Notes: generated by a model not told the origin, from the letters alone. Counted from the first letter of the stretch, positions 9,138 through 17,838 are shown. The stretch is DNA of 64,000 bases from CAWAND01 sp963783335 (GCA_963783335.1 CAWAND010000006.1:233206-297205), one strand, 5' to 3'. Program-made: numbers and translations.

Positions 9138-9737
9138 CTACGTCGAGGAGTCCCCCGCCGACGGACCAATCATCTGGCGCACTCGCTCGCTCTTGATCCA
9201 ATCCTGCGGCAGTTCAGCCCCTGGATCGGTGAGGGCGGCCAGGGCCTTGCGCGCCCGGGTTCGCAAGGCCCCGCTCGCGCTCCCCTGAAGCCGGCCGATC
9301 GCCTGGACGGTGCCATTGGTCGTGCCTGGGTCCAAGAAGGCCACCAAGCAAAGACTCGTGATGGCCCAACTGGCGACGAAGACGCTCTCATCGTCCAGGA
9401 GGCCGAACAGTGCAGCCCGAATCTTGGGTCGAAGATGGGCTTCGATGGCCAGATGCCCAAGAAGCATGGCCACATGCCAGCGGACCATCGGCACGCTGTC
9501 CTCCAGGCAGGTATCGATCAGCCTGTCAACGTGCGGGACGATCGCATCGGGTTCCTGGCGGCCCACCTTCTCCAGCGCGTCGGCAGCCCGGCCACGCACC
9601 ACAGGATCGCTGGATTCCAGTGACGCAAGAAGCTCGGGGAGAAGATCAAGCTGACCGCACACGAGGTCGGCGACTTCGTTCGATGCACCATCGGAGCGCA
9701 GATCGCCGCCGGCCAACCAACCCTCCATCTGAGTCAT
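9138..9737 (-). CDS. HEAT-repeat protein
   Basis: 199 aa, nearly all alpha-helical. Tandem HEAT-like units are visible at about residues 40-70 (SSDPVVRGRAADALEKVG), 75-105 (DSVPMVRWHVAMLLGHLA) and 110-140 (DDESVFVASWAITSLCLVA). Such alpha-solenoids serve as binding scaffolds; the partner is not deducible. It starts at the ATG at 9737. Confidence 0.8.
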   Translation of the reverse strand: MTQMEGWLAGGDLRSDGASNEVADLVCGQLDLLPELLASLESSDPVVRGRAADALEKVGRQEPDAIVPHVDRLIDTCLEDSVPMVRWHVAMLLGHLAIEAHLRPKIRAALFGLLDDESVFVASWAITSLCLVAFLDPGTTNGTVQAIGRLQGSASGALRTRARKALAALTDPGAELPQDWIKSERVRQMIGPSAGDSST

Positions 9738-9789
9738 CGCGCCTCACCCCTTCTCGATGCCTTCCGGGAGGCCCGGCCTTCAGGCCTGG

Positions 9790-10239
9790 TCATCGCAGGC
9801 CCCTCGCCTTTTCGTAGCGGGCGATCATGTCTTTTGGGGGCATACTGGCCACAATTTCACCGATCACGTCCAGCGGCAAGTCGTCCAGCTTGCGAAAGCG
9901 AAGGCATGACTTGCCCATATCAAGCTTCTTGCCCGCTCTTTGGAAACCCTGCCGCAAATGACGTTCCTGCTTAGGATCGCTGTAGACTCCCATCAAGTAC
10001 AGTGCAAAGTGGTTCTTCTGCGCTGCCAGGGCAAGATACGCCAGCGGCTTCTTGTTGTATGTGTCCGGGTACTGCGCCAACGGGATCTCATAGCTGATCA
10101 TGCCCCAGGTCATCGATTCCTCGTATCCCTCGGGTAAACTGGCCAGGATCACGTCCCGGACCTTGGAGACCACCTCCCTTTTCTCGGGAGGCAGCTCCTT
10201 AAGGTAGGCTTCAGGGGTTTTGGCTTGGCTGCTGACCAT
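9790..10239 (-). CDS. DUF1801 (YdhG-like) domain protein
   Basis: 149 aa. TPEAYLKELPPEKREVVSKV at the N-terminus, GYEESMTWGMISYEIPL in the middle, and LDMGKSCLRFRKLDDLPLDV near the end are typical DUF1801 landmarks (E-x-M-x-W-G-M, K-x-C-x-R-F). The fold is YdhG/iron-chaperone-like. Function uncertain. It is one of several paralogue-like members in this window. Confidence 0.88.
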   Translation of the reverse strand: MVSSQAKTPEAYLKELPPEKREVVSKVRDVILASLPEGYEESMTWGMISYEIPLAQYPDTYNKKPLAYLALAAQKNHFALYLMGVYSDPKQERHLRQGFQRAGKKLDMGKSCLRFRKLDDLPLDVIGEIVASMPPKDMIARYEKARGLR

Positions 10240-10308
10240 TTACATCTCCTCTGGCAGTCAAGGTTCCCGAGCCTCTTGCCCTGCCTAGTTGTCTGCAGGG
10301 CCGGGCTT

Positions 10309-11088
10309 CTAGCCCCCCTTTGTCCCTGACAAGTTGGCGGCACCGTCGCGGTAGGCCTCGCCGAACAAGGCTGCGGCCACCAAGAGCGAGTAGAACGAAA
10401 CCGGAAGGATAAGGAGGGGCATCAGGCAGGCCAACACCAATGTGTAGTAAGCGACCATCAGCCCCCAGTACATGAACGCCCACATCCCGGCCAGCAGAAG
10501 CCAGGCCACGATGTAACCCCCTGGATTAGCCTTGATGACGGCATACAGCCTGCCGAGGGCAAACGCCGAGCCGAATGATTTGCTCTCAGACAGGCGGGCC
10601 TCAGCGGCAGGGATCGGCAGCGCGCCCAGAAGGCTGAGGATGGCCCCGATTGAAAATGACAGGAAGAGGGCCACCATGGATACCACCAACAAGGCCGCAA
10701 ACACGCCATCCGCGCCTGATGTCGCACTGGTGTTTTCGGAGAGACCAAAGAGGAGGAGGCTGGAGCCGCAGTACGCTCCCAACCCGATCATGAACGCGAG
10801 CATCCCCGGCAGCAAGTAGACCAATCCGACCAGAACCGCCTTGAGCCCATCGACAAAAAGCGCTCCCCAGTCTTTCCACTCAGGCAGCCTGGCGGGTTGG
10901 CCGTCGATGACCTGGCGCATGATCTGAATCAGATAGCCATAGACCACCAGGGCCGGAAGGACGGGGATAATAATGGACAAGAAGAGGAGTCCCACTCCGG
11001 CCAACAGACGATTGGTGGCGTGATCAGAGCGGAAAGGGAAGGCCAACGTATCGGCGATGGACGTTGTGGATACTCCGCGCTTGCTCAC
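10309..11088 (-). CDS. DUF4013-family membrane protein
   Basis: About 259 aa with six or more membrane helices. The N-terminal block DTLAFPFRSDHATNRLL, then PALVVYGYLIQIMRQVIDGQ and LPEWKDWGALFVDGLKA, matches the DUF4013 layout (xFPF, GYxxxxxRxxxxGxxxLPxWxDW). GTG at 11086-11088 is preferred as start because GGGAGG lies 6 bases ahead, whereas the upstream ATG abuts its putative Shine-Dalgarno. A perfect CRP/FNR-like site lies about 70 bases upstream. Confidence 0.85.
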   Translation of the reverse strand: MSKRGVSTTSIADTLAFPFRSDHATNRLLAGVGLLFLSIIIPVLPALVVYGYLIQIMRQVIDGQPARLPEWKDWGALFVDGLKAVLVGLVYLLPGMLAFMIGLGAYCGSSLLLFGLSENTSATSGADGVFAALLVVSMVALFLSFSIGAILSLLGALPIPAAEARLSESKSFGSAFALGRLYAVIKANPGGYIVAWLLLAGMWAFMYWGLMVAYYTLVLACLMPLLILPVSFYSLLVAAALFGEAYRDGAANLSGTKGG

Positions 11089-11155
11089 GGTTTCCCTCCC
11101 CATCCTCTAGCCTGCTGCACCGGACCCGCATGAGCTACCGGGCCGCAAATGATGA

Positions 11156-11173
11156 TTGTGACCGGCTTCACAA
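11156..11173. promoter_or_regulatory. CRP/FNR-type palindrome TTGTGA-N6-TCACAA
   Basis: TTGTGACCGGCTTCACAA has perfect TTGTGA/TCACAA arms. It is placed 53-68 bases upstream of the DUF4013 gene start and just after the stop of the DsrE-family gene, so the DUF4013 gene is the likely target. Confidence 0.65.
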
Positions 11174-11211
11174 AGTGACTCCTGGCCATGCCGACAACCC
11201 AAATCAGGTGC

Positions 11212-11574
11212 CTAGAAACTGAGCACGCGGTCAGCCTCGAGCATCAAGTCCGTCATCTCGTCCGGCCCCACAAAGCGGGCATGCTTGCCTTGAAGATCGG
11301 CTTCGGTGACCCCACGGGCCACGCTGCAAGGGTGTCAAACGTAGATTGGCACTCCGTGGGCAACAATCTTGTCGAACGGCCCTCTGAGGGATGGAAACCC
11401 CACGCCCTGGATGGCGTCCACCACCGAATCCTTAAGCAGGTACACGGCTTCCCCCATAAGGACAATGCCGGCCTCGTGGCCGCGATCCAAGCCCCCGGAT
11501 GCCACAATGAATGGCATGCTGGCCCGGGTCGGATCATCTGACCCAAAGGTCCCCACAAAAAGCAGCTTCCCCAT
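11212..11574 (-). CDS. DsrE-family protein with in-frame TGA at the CxxC position (candidate selenoprotein)
   Basis: The frame starts at the ATG at 11572-11574 (SD GGAGGTGGG). It reads as a DsrE/DsrF-like protein (KLLFVGTFGSDDPTRA, HEAGIVLMGEAVYLLKD, GVPIYV) up to TGA at 11335-11337. It then continues in the same frame for 40 conserved residues (HPCSVARGVTEADLQGKHAR, then FVGPDEMTDLM) to TAG at 11212. In cysteine homologues this place reads CxxC, so TGA replaces the first Cys and gives U-H-P-C. Twelve bases after the TGA, GTGGCCCGTGGGGTCAC can form a 7-bp stem with a GUG loop (11306-11322). This fits a bacterial SECIS. The alternative is a Cys-to-stop nonsense mutation. Confidence 0.7.
11306..11322 (-). 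promoter_or_regulatory. Candidate bacterial SECIS hairpin
   Basis: In the mRNA, GUGGCCC and GGGUCAC pair over 7 bp around a GUG loop. The loop starts 19 nt after the UGA codon and its first base is G. Known bacterial SECIS elements need a small loop with G in the first two positions, 16-37 nt from the UGA. It lies inside the DsrE-family reading frame. Confidence 0.6.
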
Positions 11575-11739
11575 GCCCACCTCCCAGTGATCCCAACGGC
11601 ATGCCCATTCTCGCCTGTGCGAGCAGGAATGTCAAAACAGACACCGGTTGATGCCAGCAGCCCGAGGGCGCAACTATGGGGGATGTTTGATGGAATGTGT
11701 GTGGTAAACGGGGGTCAGCTGCGCGGCTGGAGCCGGCGA

Positions 11740-11997
11740 TCAGGATCCGTGGAGTTCTCTTCCCTTGGCCGACCCAAACTTGGTCACTTCGACTACGCGG
11801 GCCTCGGCCCGGACAATGGAGGGCACCGTCAGCCGCGCGCCATTCTCATCATCCGCCTCAACAAATCCCCATCCGCAATGCACGCCCGATTCACACCCCC
11901 ACTCGAAATAGTGCAAGTAGCCCATGGCATGGACTTCTCGAATGACCATCTGGCAATCCCCAGCCGAATGTGGTGTTTCAACCAGGTATCTCTTCAT
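11740..11997 (-). CDS. Small DUF4242-like / MKRYLVE-type protein
   Basis: 85 aa from the ATG at 11995-11997, behind GGAGG. The sequence starts MKRYLVETPHSAGDCQMVIR, has a central YFEWGCESGVHCGWGFVEAD, and ends with VVEVTKF. This is a small single-domain ferredoxin-like family of unknown function that is common in environmental bacteria. The longer open frame upstream (to 12060) is not supported. Confidence 0.7.
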   Translation of the reverse strand: MKRYLVETPHSAGDCQMVIREVHAMGYLHYFEWGCESGVHCGWGFVEADDENGARLTVPSIVRAEARVVEVTKFGSAKGRELHGS

Positions 11998-12157
11998 AGC
12001 TCGCCTCCTGCTTGAGGGTGCTTGCGCAGTTTTTGCGCGAGAACGTCCAGGCACTGCCAACTGCCGCGGATTCTATCATGTGCGGTTTGGCCGGGCCCCA
12101 GCTCTTGTGAACTCTTTGTATGGTCTTTGTGGATCAACCCTTTGTTGGGGTCCCGGC

Positions 12158-12640
12158 TTAGGAGAAGAAGATGAAGTCCAAATCGCCAGGGGATCGGTCA
12201 ACAGCCGTCAGCAGCTGAGCCAACTCGGCGTGGTGCTGCATGCCGTGAAGCACCAGATGCTGCAGGACCCGCCAGTGCGCCACGCGGATGGTCCGGCCGC
12301 CGCTCCGGAGCACGGCTTCGGATTCAAGCGCCGCATCGTCCAAGCCCACCAAGAAAGCATGCCATTCCGCCTCTTCATCGGCCAGCCCCGAACGCAGGGC
12401 AGTCAGATCGGGATAGTCTTGACTTGCCAACGGTGCCGGGCGCTGGCCCGTCTCAAGCGCCCCTCGCCAGCCTGCATCTGTGGCAAGGATGTGGAAGAAC
12501 AGATCGCGGATCGACCGTCCGCCGTAGACTGATGGGCGCTCTAGCCCAGCCCGGTCAACGCTGGCTGCCAGATTCAGCAGGTGGTCCGTCGTGCGCCAGT
12601 GATATTCGAACTGAATCGTGTAGTTTTCACGCACAGACAT
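12158..12640 (-). CDS. DinB-family four-helix protein
   Basis: 160 aa from the ATG at 12638-12640. The DinB/YfiT pattern is present: helix 1 FEYHWRTTDHLLNLAASVD, then SIRDLFFHILATDAGWRG and WRVLQHLVLHGMQHHAELAQ. The three His residues that bind a divalent metal are visible (FFHIL, HGMQHH). Members are metal-binding thiol-transferase-like proteins, often of unknown substrate. Confidence 0.85.
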   Translation of the reverse strand: MSVRENYTIQFEYHWRTTDHLLNLAASVDRAGLERPSVYGGRSIRDLFFHILATDAGWRGALETGQRPAPLASQDYPDLTALRSGLADEEAEWHAFLVGLDDAALESEAVLRSGGRTIRVAHWRVLQHLVLHGMQHHAELAQLLTAVDRSPGDLDFIFFS

Positions 12641-12960
12641 GGCACATCTCCTGGGCTTAGGATCAGGCGCCTCGGCCAAGACGTTGGGTTGGCAGGACGT
12701 CGCACCGCGCGTAGCCAGGAGCACAAAACCATCGGGCTCAACTGGCCGACATTCCGCCCAGCCTCACGCGGCTGTACGACCTGCACCGAGCAGACCTCTG
12801 CTGCATGCGAACAGCAGCGTCCTCCATTTCGCACCAATGGCGAGCTTATCTCGCTCCCCTGTCTCCCCCCACGGAACCTCGGATCTGCTGGGATCGTCAT
12901 CCGACGAGAGCGCAACCGGTTCCCCATGTGACAGCATCCGGGCTTGCCCTGCCCTGTCAC
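12641..12960. other. Gene-free stretch between DinB and nitroreductase genes
   Basis: Open frames are present on both strands but none resembles a protein family and codon use is unlike that of the neighbours. No clear operator seen. Confidence 0.4.
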
Positions 12961-13632
12961 TCATCCAACGAAGCTGGCGATCTCTTGCAGCGACTTGCGG
13001 CCAATGTTGGGCACCACGGCATCTTCGGCCGGATAGCCGACGACCAGGAGCAAGAAGGGTTTCTCATTGGCCGGACGGTTCAGGACCTCGTTCAGGAACC
13101 CCATGGGGCTGGGGGTGTGGGTCAGACAAACCAAACCGGCGTGATGCAGGGCGGCGATCAGGAAACCGGTGGCTATGCCGACCGATTCTTTGGCATAGTA
13201 GTGCTTGACCTGGCGACCGTCCGCCCGGACGCCGTAGCTCTGACTGAAGATGGCGATCAAGAAGGGGGCCGTCTCAAGATAGGGTTTGTGTTCATCGGTT
13301 CCCAACGGGGCCAGCGCCTCCAGCCATGCTTTCGGTGCTCGATGGTGATAGAACTCGTGCTCCTCCTTTTCGGCAGCCACCCGAATTTGGTGTTTGACCT
13401 CCGGATCGGTGATCACCACGAAGTGCCACGGCTGCAGGTTGGCACCGCTTGGCGCCGAGCCGGCCATCATCACACACGAGGTAATCACTTCCAACGGCAC
13501 GGGCCGGTCCGAGAATTGGCGCACGCTGCGCCGCCGCTGCATCTCTGAGAGAAGCTCGGATGCGCGTAGGGCCATCTCCTCAGAAGGGTACTCCCTGTAC
13601 TCCGGCAAAGGCACGAAATCGGCTGAGCCCAT
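12961..13632 (-). CDS. Nitroreductase-family FMN oxidoreductase
   Basis: 223 aa from the ATG at 13630-13632, behind AGGAG at 7 bases. The FMN-binding motif RRRSVRQFSDRPVP appears near residue 33, followed by SAPSGANLQPWHFVVI. HYYAKESVGIATGFLIAALH and the C-terminal VVGYPAEDAVVP are the usual nitroreductase/iodotyrosine-deiodinase-like landmarks. It probably acts as a homodimeric FMN enzyme reducing nitro compounds or quinones with NAD(P)H. A CRP/FNR-like site lies 86 bases upstream of the start. Confidence 0.92.
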   Translation of the reverse strand: MGSADFVPLPEYREYPSEEMALRASELLSEMQRRRSVRQFSDRPVPLEVITSCVMMAGSAPSGANLQPWHFVVITDPEVKHQIRVAAEKEEHEFYHHRAPKAWLEALAPLGTDEHKPYLETAPFLIAIFSQSYGVRADGRQVKHYYAKESVGIATGFLIAALHHAGLVCLTHTPSPMGFLNEVLNRPANEKPFLLLVVGYPAEDAVVPNIGRKSLQEIASFVG

Positions 13633-13717
13633 TGCGTTCTCCTCTTCCTTGGCCAACCATCAAGAAAAGCAGGTGCGGATAGGTATGACTCTCTCATGAG
13701 CAGCGAGCCCGGACAAT

Positions 13718-13735
13718 TTGTGAATTTCCTCACAA
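13718..13735. promoter_or_regulatory. CRP/FNR-type palindrome TTGTGA-N6-TCACAA
   Basis: TTGTGAATTTCCTCACAA has perfect arms. It extends to AATTTGTGA...TCACAATT if the flanks are counted. It lies 86 bases upstream of the nitroreductase start at 13632 and just after the stop of the next gene, so the nitroreductase is the likely target. Confidence 0.7.
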
Positions 13736-13784
13736 TTCGCGCGGCAACAGGTGCCCGGTTGGCGTGAACGGAACCTGGCTTGGC

Positions 13785-14687
13785 TCATGGTGTGGCCAGG
13801 ACCAGGATCATCCCCACCTCGACCAGGGCGGCCAGAAGCGAAATCCCCAGCCACCCGATCAACCTGCCCGGGGTCCGCACGACCAGGACCAGGCAAGCTG
13901 CGCCGAAGACGAGCGCCACCGGCGCATACAAAGCGCCGACGGAAAGTCTGGCCATCCACGAAAACCCCGCCAGCACGCCCAACATGATCCAGACGGACAC
14001 TTCCGCCAGACGATGATTGGCGATCCACAGAGCAGCGCAGACAAGGGCCAGGGACACCAATTCGACAAAATAGACCCCCGGCAGCGGCCATAAGGACTGA
14101 TCGTGGGCGACGCCGCTCCAGATCCCCAAAGTGATGGCCAAACACAAACCAGATCCTCCAATGGCGAGACTACGCACTGGGCCATCAGAGTGGCTCGTGT
14201 CCCCGGCCCTCTCGGCCTCGGCCCCTGACAAGCTCTCCTGTGCCATATCGGATGAGATCAGCGCGTCAAGCGCCGTGGAAAGGCCATCATCTCTCTGGAA
14301 GACCATCGTGAAGCCACCGGACAACACAGCTGATGTTCCCGGATCCAGCGGCTGTGCCACCCACTTCCGATCGGTCAGGCCGTATTCGACTTCCAGTCCC
14401 GGGGCGTAGATCACCCGCAGGCTTTGGACCCGCCCCCAATCTTCCTCGTGGACGGAGATCACGGCTCCCATGTCGTCAAGCCAGCCTTGTTCGGCCAGCA
14501 ATCGCCCCGGCGCTTCAGCCAGGATGACCAAATCCACGTCCGAGCCGGATCCCGCTTCACCCCGCGCCCATGAGCCGACCAGAAGAACGGCAGCGATGTC
14601 CGGGCGTGCGGCGGCCCAGCGCCGTACACTTTCTAGGAACGACGCCAGGGGGCGAAGATGCTCATGCCCCGAGAAAGTCGAGTTCAT
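13785..14687 (-). CDS. Nucleotidyltransferase domain fused to a four-TM C-terminal domain
   Basis: 300 aa. Residues 20-140 form a pol-beta-type nucleotidyltransferase with the full signature GSWARGEAGSGSDVDLVIL (G-S, then D-x-D) and a later VEYGLTD that may supply the third acid. From about residue 168 the protein has four hydrophobic helices to the end. Stand-alone MNT-type nucleotidyltransferases are usually soluble, so the membrane tail is unusual. The start ATG overlaps the stop of the DinB gene by four bases (ATGA), which means co-translation with it. Confidence 0.8.
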   Translation of the reverse strand: MNSTFSGHEHLRPLASFLESVRRWAAARPDIAAVLLVGSWARGEAGSGSDVDLVILAEAPGRLLAEQGWLDDMGAVISVHEEDWGRVQSLRVIYAPGLEVEYGLTDRKWVAQPLDPGTSAVLSGGFTMVFQRDDGLSTALDALISSDMAQESLSGAEAERAGDTSHSDGPVRSLAIGGSGLCLAITLGIWSGVAHDQSLWPLPGVYFVELVSLALVCAALWIANHRLAEVSVWIMLGVLAGFSWMARLSVGALYAPVALVFGAACLVLVVRTPGRLIGWLGISLLAALVEVGMILVLATP

Positions 14688-15211
14688 CCGTCAGTGCGCT
14701 CGCCCCCAGTCTGCAGCGGATCAGGCGCACGCCCGACCCAATCTGGCGCGTCACCGTAGGTCTGTCCCAAGATATGGTTGAGTTGCGCCGCGTGATCCTG
14801 GACGTGGCGCATGTTGTAGATCAGGAGTTCAGCGTAGGAGAGGCTCCCCCACGAGAAGGTGCAGATCTGCCCAGCCTTTTCGTCGTCGAGTGAGGCCAGC
14901 ATGGAGCGAGCCTTCGCCCGGCAGTGCTCGAGGTAGGCAACCAGGCTGGCTTTATCGATGGGCGACTCGGGCATCACGCCGGCCGGATCCAGCTCCTCGA
15001 GACCGAACGGCTCCGGTGGCCGGAAGCCCTCCATCGAGCCCGTCAGATACAGATCCAGCCAGAACAGCGTGTGATATGCGACATACCACAGCTCAGGCGA
15101 TTGAGTCCGATCAACCAGCCGATCATCCGGAAACGCCTTCAGGGCCCGGTCCAACATGTCAATGGCTGCGCCGAATTGGGACCAGATGATGCTGTTCCAC
15201 TCTGAACGCAC
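14684..15211 (-). CDS. DinB-superfamily protein
   Basis: 175 aa. Landmarks are WSQFGAAIDMLDRAL (helix 1), LWYVAYHTLFWLDLYLTG (first metal His) and YNMRHVQDHAAQLNHIL (HxxxH pair). This is the DinB four-helix-bundle fold with a likely divalent metal site. It is the first gene of a two-gene operon with the nucleotidyltransferase/membrane protein. Substrate unknown. Confidence 0.85.
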   Translation of the reverse strand: MRSEWNSIIWSQFGAAIDMLDRALKAFPDDRLVDRTQSPELWYVAYHTLFWLDLYLTGSMEGFRPPEPFGLEELDPAGVMPESPIDKASLVAYLEHCRAKARSMLASLDDEKAGQICTFSWGSLSYAELLIYNMRHVQDHAAQLNHILGQTYGDAPDWVGRAPDPLQTGGERTDG

Positions 15212-15308
15212 GCGCTTGCTCCTTCCACGCCAATCCGCTTTCCCATCTCCACGGCATGCTGAGGGCTCTCGTCATTGTCGCCCACGTACCACGCCAGTGC
15301 AAGACAAA

Positions 15309-15335
15309 GCCCGCCGGGGTCTCCTCCCGGCGGGC
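15309..15335 (-). terminator. Rho-independent terminator-like hairpin
   Basis: A perfect 10-bp stem GCCCGCCGGG/CCCGGCGGGC with a 7-base loop lies 42 bases after the stop of the small membrane protein gene. On the minus strand it is followed by CTTTGTCTT. It probably ends that transcript. Confidence 0.65.
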
Positions 15336-15377
15336 GACTGCCGTTGATATCAGTTGTGGGATCGGGCAAGCCGGCTT

Positions 15378-15770
15378 TCAGCCGATGTAGACCATCGGAA
15401 GCAGCCAGCCAAAGCCGACAACCTGCACAATGTGCAGGGCGGTGAAGTCGGCCAGCCCGCGCATCTTGAAGACCACGGCGGCCATGATCTCTAAGGCCAC
15501 GCCGATTCCCAGCGCCAAGAGCAGGAAGGATCGGGGGGCGTTGGGTGAGGTGGCGCCCCCCATCCAACCGAAGACAAACGTCCCCAAGACACCGACCACC
15601 ACGGCCACCCCCACATAGAACACGGCCGTGTCCCAGCGGGCTCGTTCCAGCCCTTTGGCTGCCAGCTGTTCCGGCATGGTGAGCGTTGCAGCCCTCAGGA
15701 AAGCGTACACACCGGATATTACTGCCACGATCAGGATAAGCAGGACCAGACGTACAAGTGAAGGAGACAT
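15378..15770 (-). CDS. Small four-TM membrane protein
   Basis: 130 aa with four hydrophobic helices at about 7-27, 49-70, 82-100 and 108-127. The start at 15770 follows AGGAGA at 5 bases. A strong terminator hairpin follows the stop. No family recognised; the sequence has no obvious catalytic residues. Confidence 0.75.
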   Translation of the reverse strand: MSPSLVRLVLLILIVAVISGVYAFLRAATLTMPEQLAAKGLERARWDTAVFYVGVAVVVGVLGTFVFGWMGGATSPNAPRSFLLLALGIGVALEIMAAVVFKMRGLADFTALHIVQVVGFGWLLPMVYIG

Positions 15771-15970
15771 CGGTCTCTCCTGAGATCCCCGCGGAGTTTG
15801 CCTTCATGCGGGACGGATCTCTTCCAGCCCGCGTCCAGAATAAGGCCGATCGCCAACCCCGCCCAGTGATGAACGGCTGGCTCTTGCGAGATGATCATCG
15901 CTGACTGCTTTGGGGCCGTTTCGCATTGGTAAGGCTGGGCCCTGCCCCTGCCTTCCTCACCCTGGAAGGC

Positions 15971-16381
15971 TCACTCGTCCTGGGGCCCCACGGCCATGTG
16001 CGGGTTCCAGGCAACTTCCCAAAGGTGACCATCCGGGTCGGCGAAGTAGCCGGAATATCCGCCCCAATCCGTGTCACGCGCAGGTTGCACAAGGCGGGCT
16101 CCGGCATGCAGCGCTTGTGCCAATACCCGATCGACTTCGGCCTTGGACCCGACGTTGTGCGCCAACGCCATTCCGCGAAAGCCATTCCCTTCTGACGGGA
16201 TCCCTGCATCGGCCGCCAGGTCATCCCACCCATAGATCCCAAGCCAACTGCCTTGCAGCGGAAAGAAGGCCACATTTCCATCCATGGGCAGGCGAGGTAG
16301 GCCCAGCCCCTGCTCGTAGAAGGCCGCGGCGCGTTCAAGATCGGCAGTTCCCAAGGTGATCATGCTGATGCGGGGTTTCAT
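15971..16381 (-). CDS. VOC (glyoxalase-fold) protein
   Basis: 136 aa. Module 1 begins RISMITLGTADLERAAAFYE and module 2 has GYSGYFADPDGHLWEVAWNP, the classic F-x-DPDGHxWE end of VOC proteins in which Glu is a metal ligand. It is close to the fosfomycin-resistance/lactoylglutathione-lyase-like branch, but the substrate is not deducible. Confidence 0.9.
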   Translation of the reverse strand: MKPRISMITLGTADLERAAAFYEQGLGLPRLPMDGNVAFFPLQGSWLGIYGWDDLAADAGIPSEGNGFRGMALAHNVGSKAEVDRVLAQALHAGARLVQPARDTDWGGYSGYFADPDGHLWEVAWNPHMAVGPQDE

Positions 16382-16446
16382 GGTTTGGTGGCCTTTCGCG
16401 AAATCGGGACCGCCGATGCCGTCCTGAACGGCCTCGGCTCCATTCG

Positions 16447-16875
16447 TCAGCCTTCGATGACGGCTTTCATCCCCTCGAGAACACGGCGCCAGTTTTGACT
16501 CGAGCTCTCGGCCTCTTCAGGGGAAGCGTTGTTGTCCTGGGTCACACTCACCCGCGTCCCTTCGCCCTCCGGTGCAAGCTCATAGGTCACGGTCTTGTAG
16601 TAGGCCGGCTCGTCGGGCACACCCGAAAGGGGACTCCAATACGTGCTCACCAGCCGCTTCTCAGGTTGGACCTCCAGGACAACTCCCTTGTCTTCATAAG
16701 CTTGGCCCTGCCACTCCCCACGGTAAACGATCGGGCTGCCGGGCTGCCAATCCGTCTCAACGTGTGCCCCGAAGAGGTACTTCTCGATCAGATCAGGCTC
16801 GGTCAGCGCCTGCCATACCCTAGCCGGGCTGGCATGAATCACGACCTCCGCCTTGGCGACCACTGGATCGGTCAC
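16447..16875 (-). CDS. SRPBCC (AHSA1-type) domain protein
   Basis: 142 aa. The N-terminal VEVVIHASPARVWQALTEPDL-like stretch (residues 8-28), then WQPGSPIVYRGEWQGQAYED and the C-terminal helix SSSQNWRRVLEGMKAVIE, are the START/Bet-v1-like AHSA1 layout. These bind hydrophobic ligands or act as Hsp90-activator homologues. The GTG start follows GGAGGAG. Confidence 0.88.
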   Translation of the reverse strand: MTDPVVAKAEVVIHASPARVWQALTEPDLIEKYLFGAHVETDWQPGSPIVYRGEWQGQAYEDKGVVLEVQPEKRLVSTYWSPLSGVPDEPAYYKTVTYELAPEGEGTRVSVTQDNNASPEEAESSSQNWRRVLEGMKAVIEG

Positions 16876-16917
16876 GATGTCTCCTCCCTCCCGGTGTGAT
16901 TTGTGGCTTTGTCCATT

Positions 16918-17838
16918 CTATACGAACACCCGTTCTAGTACAAGAAGGGAGAGAGGTCTTGATGCACAGGATGAGGGGTTAGAAGCGGGCCGATGCAAAG
17001 ATCGGCCCGGGAAAGCGTCTCGTTTTCTGACTTTGGGATCCCTCTTTGGCCGGCTTTCTTTGCGCAAATCTGCCGCCCGCTCCTGGGCAACGCCGGCTGC
17101 CGCTGTGTCGCCCAGCGCCGTCAGATTCTCGGCCAACTCGTCAAAGACAAACGGATCGGGTGCGTGGCCGGCTTCCCCCTCGGCCTCAAGTTCGCGCAGG
17201 ATGGCCAAGGCTTCAGCATGCCGGCCGAGGGACCGCAGGCAGTGAGCCACCGACCAGCGTGCGACGTGAATTTGGCCCGGTCTACCCCTTTCCCGCCAGG
17301 CTCCGTGCGCTTGCTCGAACACCGACGAGGCATCCTCAAAACGCCCCATGTCGTGCAGATCCCAGCCATGGTTGTTCAGCAGAGCCGGCACGAGAGAGAT
17401 GGCCTTGGGATCTTTGGATCCCTGAGCCAGATCCAATCCCCTTCAAGTCCAGACTTCGGCTTCAGGCGTACCAGCCAGGGTGATGGCGACCATGTGGGCC
17501 GCATCCACTGCCAGGCCCTCCTCTCCAGCGGGTTGGGCCTCATCCCAAGCCCGCTCAAAGAGCTGGCGCGCTTTCTCGCCCTCTCCGCTCGAGTTGAAGG
17601 CTCGCCCGCGTTCGAGCAGGTAGCGAAGGTGTGGCCGAGGTCCGGCCGTGGCGAGTTCAAATTCGACCTGGTCGAGCAGACGATGCGCGCCCTCGAAATC
17701 GTCCTGCAGTCCCCGCGCCCGCGCCACTTGAGTCAAGAGTTCGAGAGCCTCATCACCGGCGGCAGACGCCAAGGCCGTTCGAAAGGCGGGTTCGCTCTTC
17801 CCAGGGTCTTCATATTCCCAAAACGCGTCCATCGCCAT
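16918..17838 (-). pseudogene. TPR-repeat protein interrupted by an in-frame TGA
   Basis: One continuous frame from the ATG at 17838 (AGAGGTGG ahead) carries TPR-like helices such as RALLER-type GRAFNSSGEGEKARQLFERA and LHDMGRFEDASSVFEQAHGA. TGA at 17443-17445 splits it in two. Translation resumes in the same frame (RGLDLAQGSKDPKAISLV, LLNNHGWDLHDMG), so no shift is involved. The codon could come from CGA (Arg) by one C-to-T change. A hairpin follows (17407-17422), but its loop has no early G and no Cys is expected here, so selenocysteine is unlikely. Confidence 0.75.

Noticed and set aside
17407..17445. TGA plus downstream hairpin in the TPR gene as a second selenocysteine site
   Set aside because: The position aligns with an Arg context rather than Cys. 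The hairpin loop (CAAA in the mRNA) has no G in its first bases, and TPR proteins have no redox Cys here. A nonsense mutation is the simpler reading.
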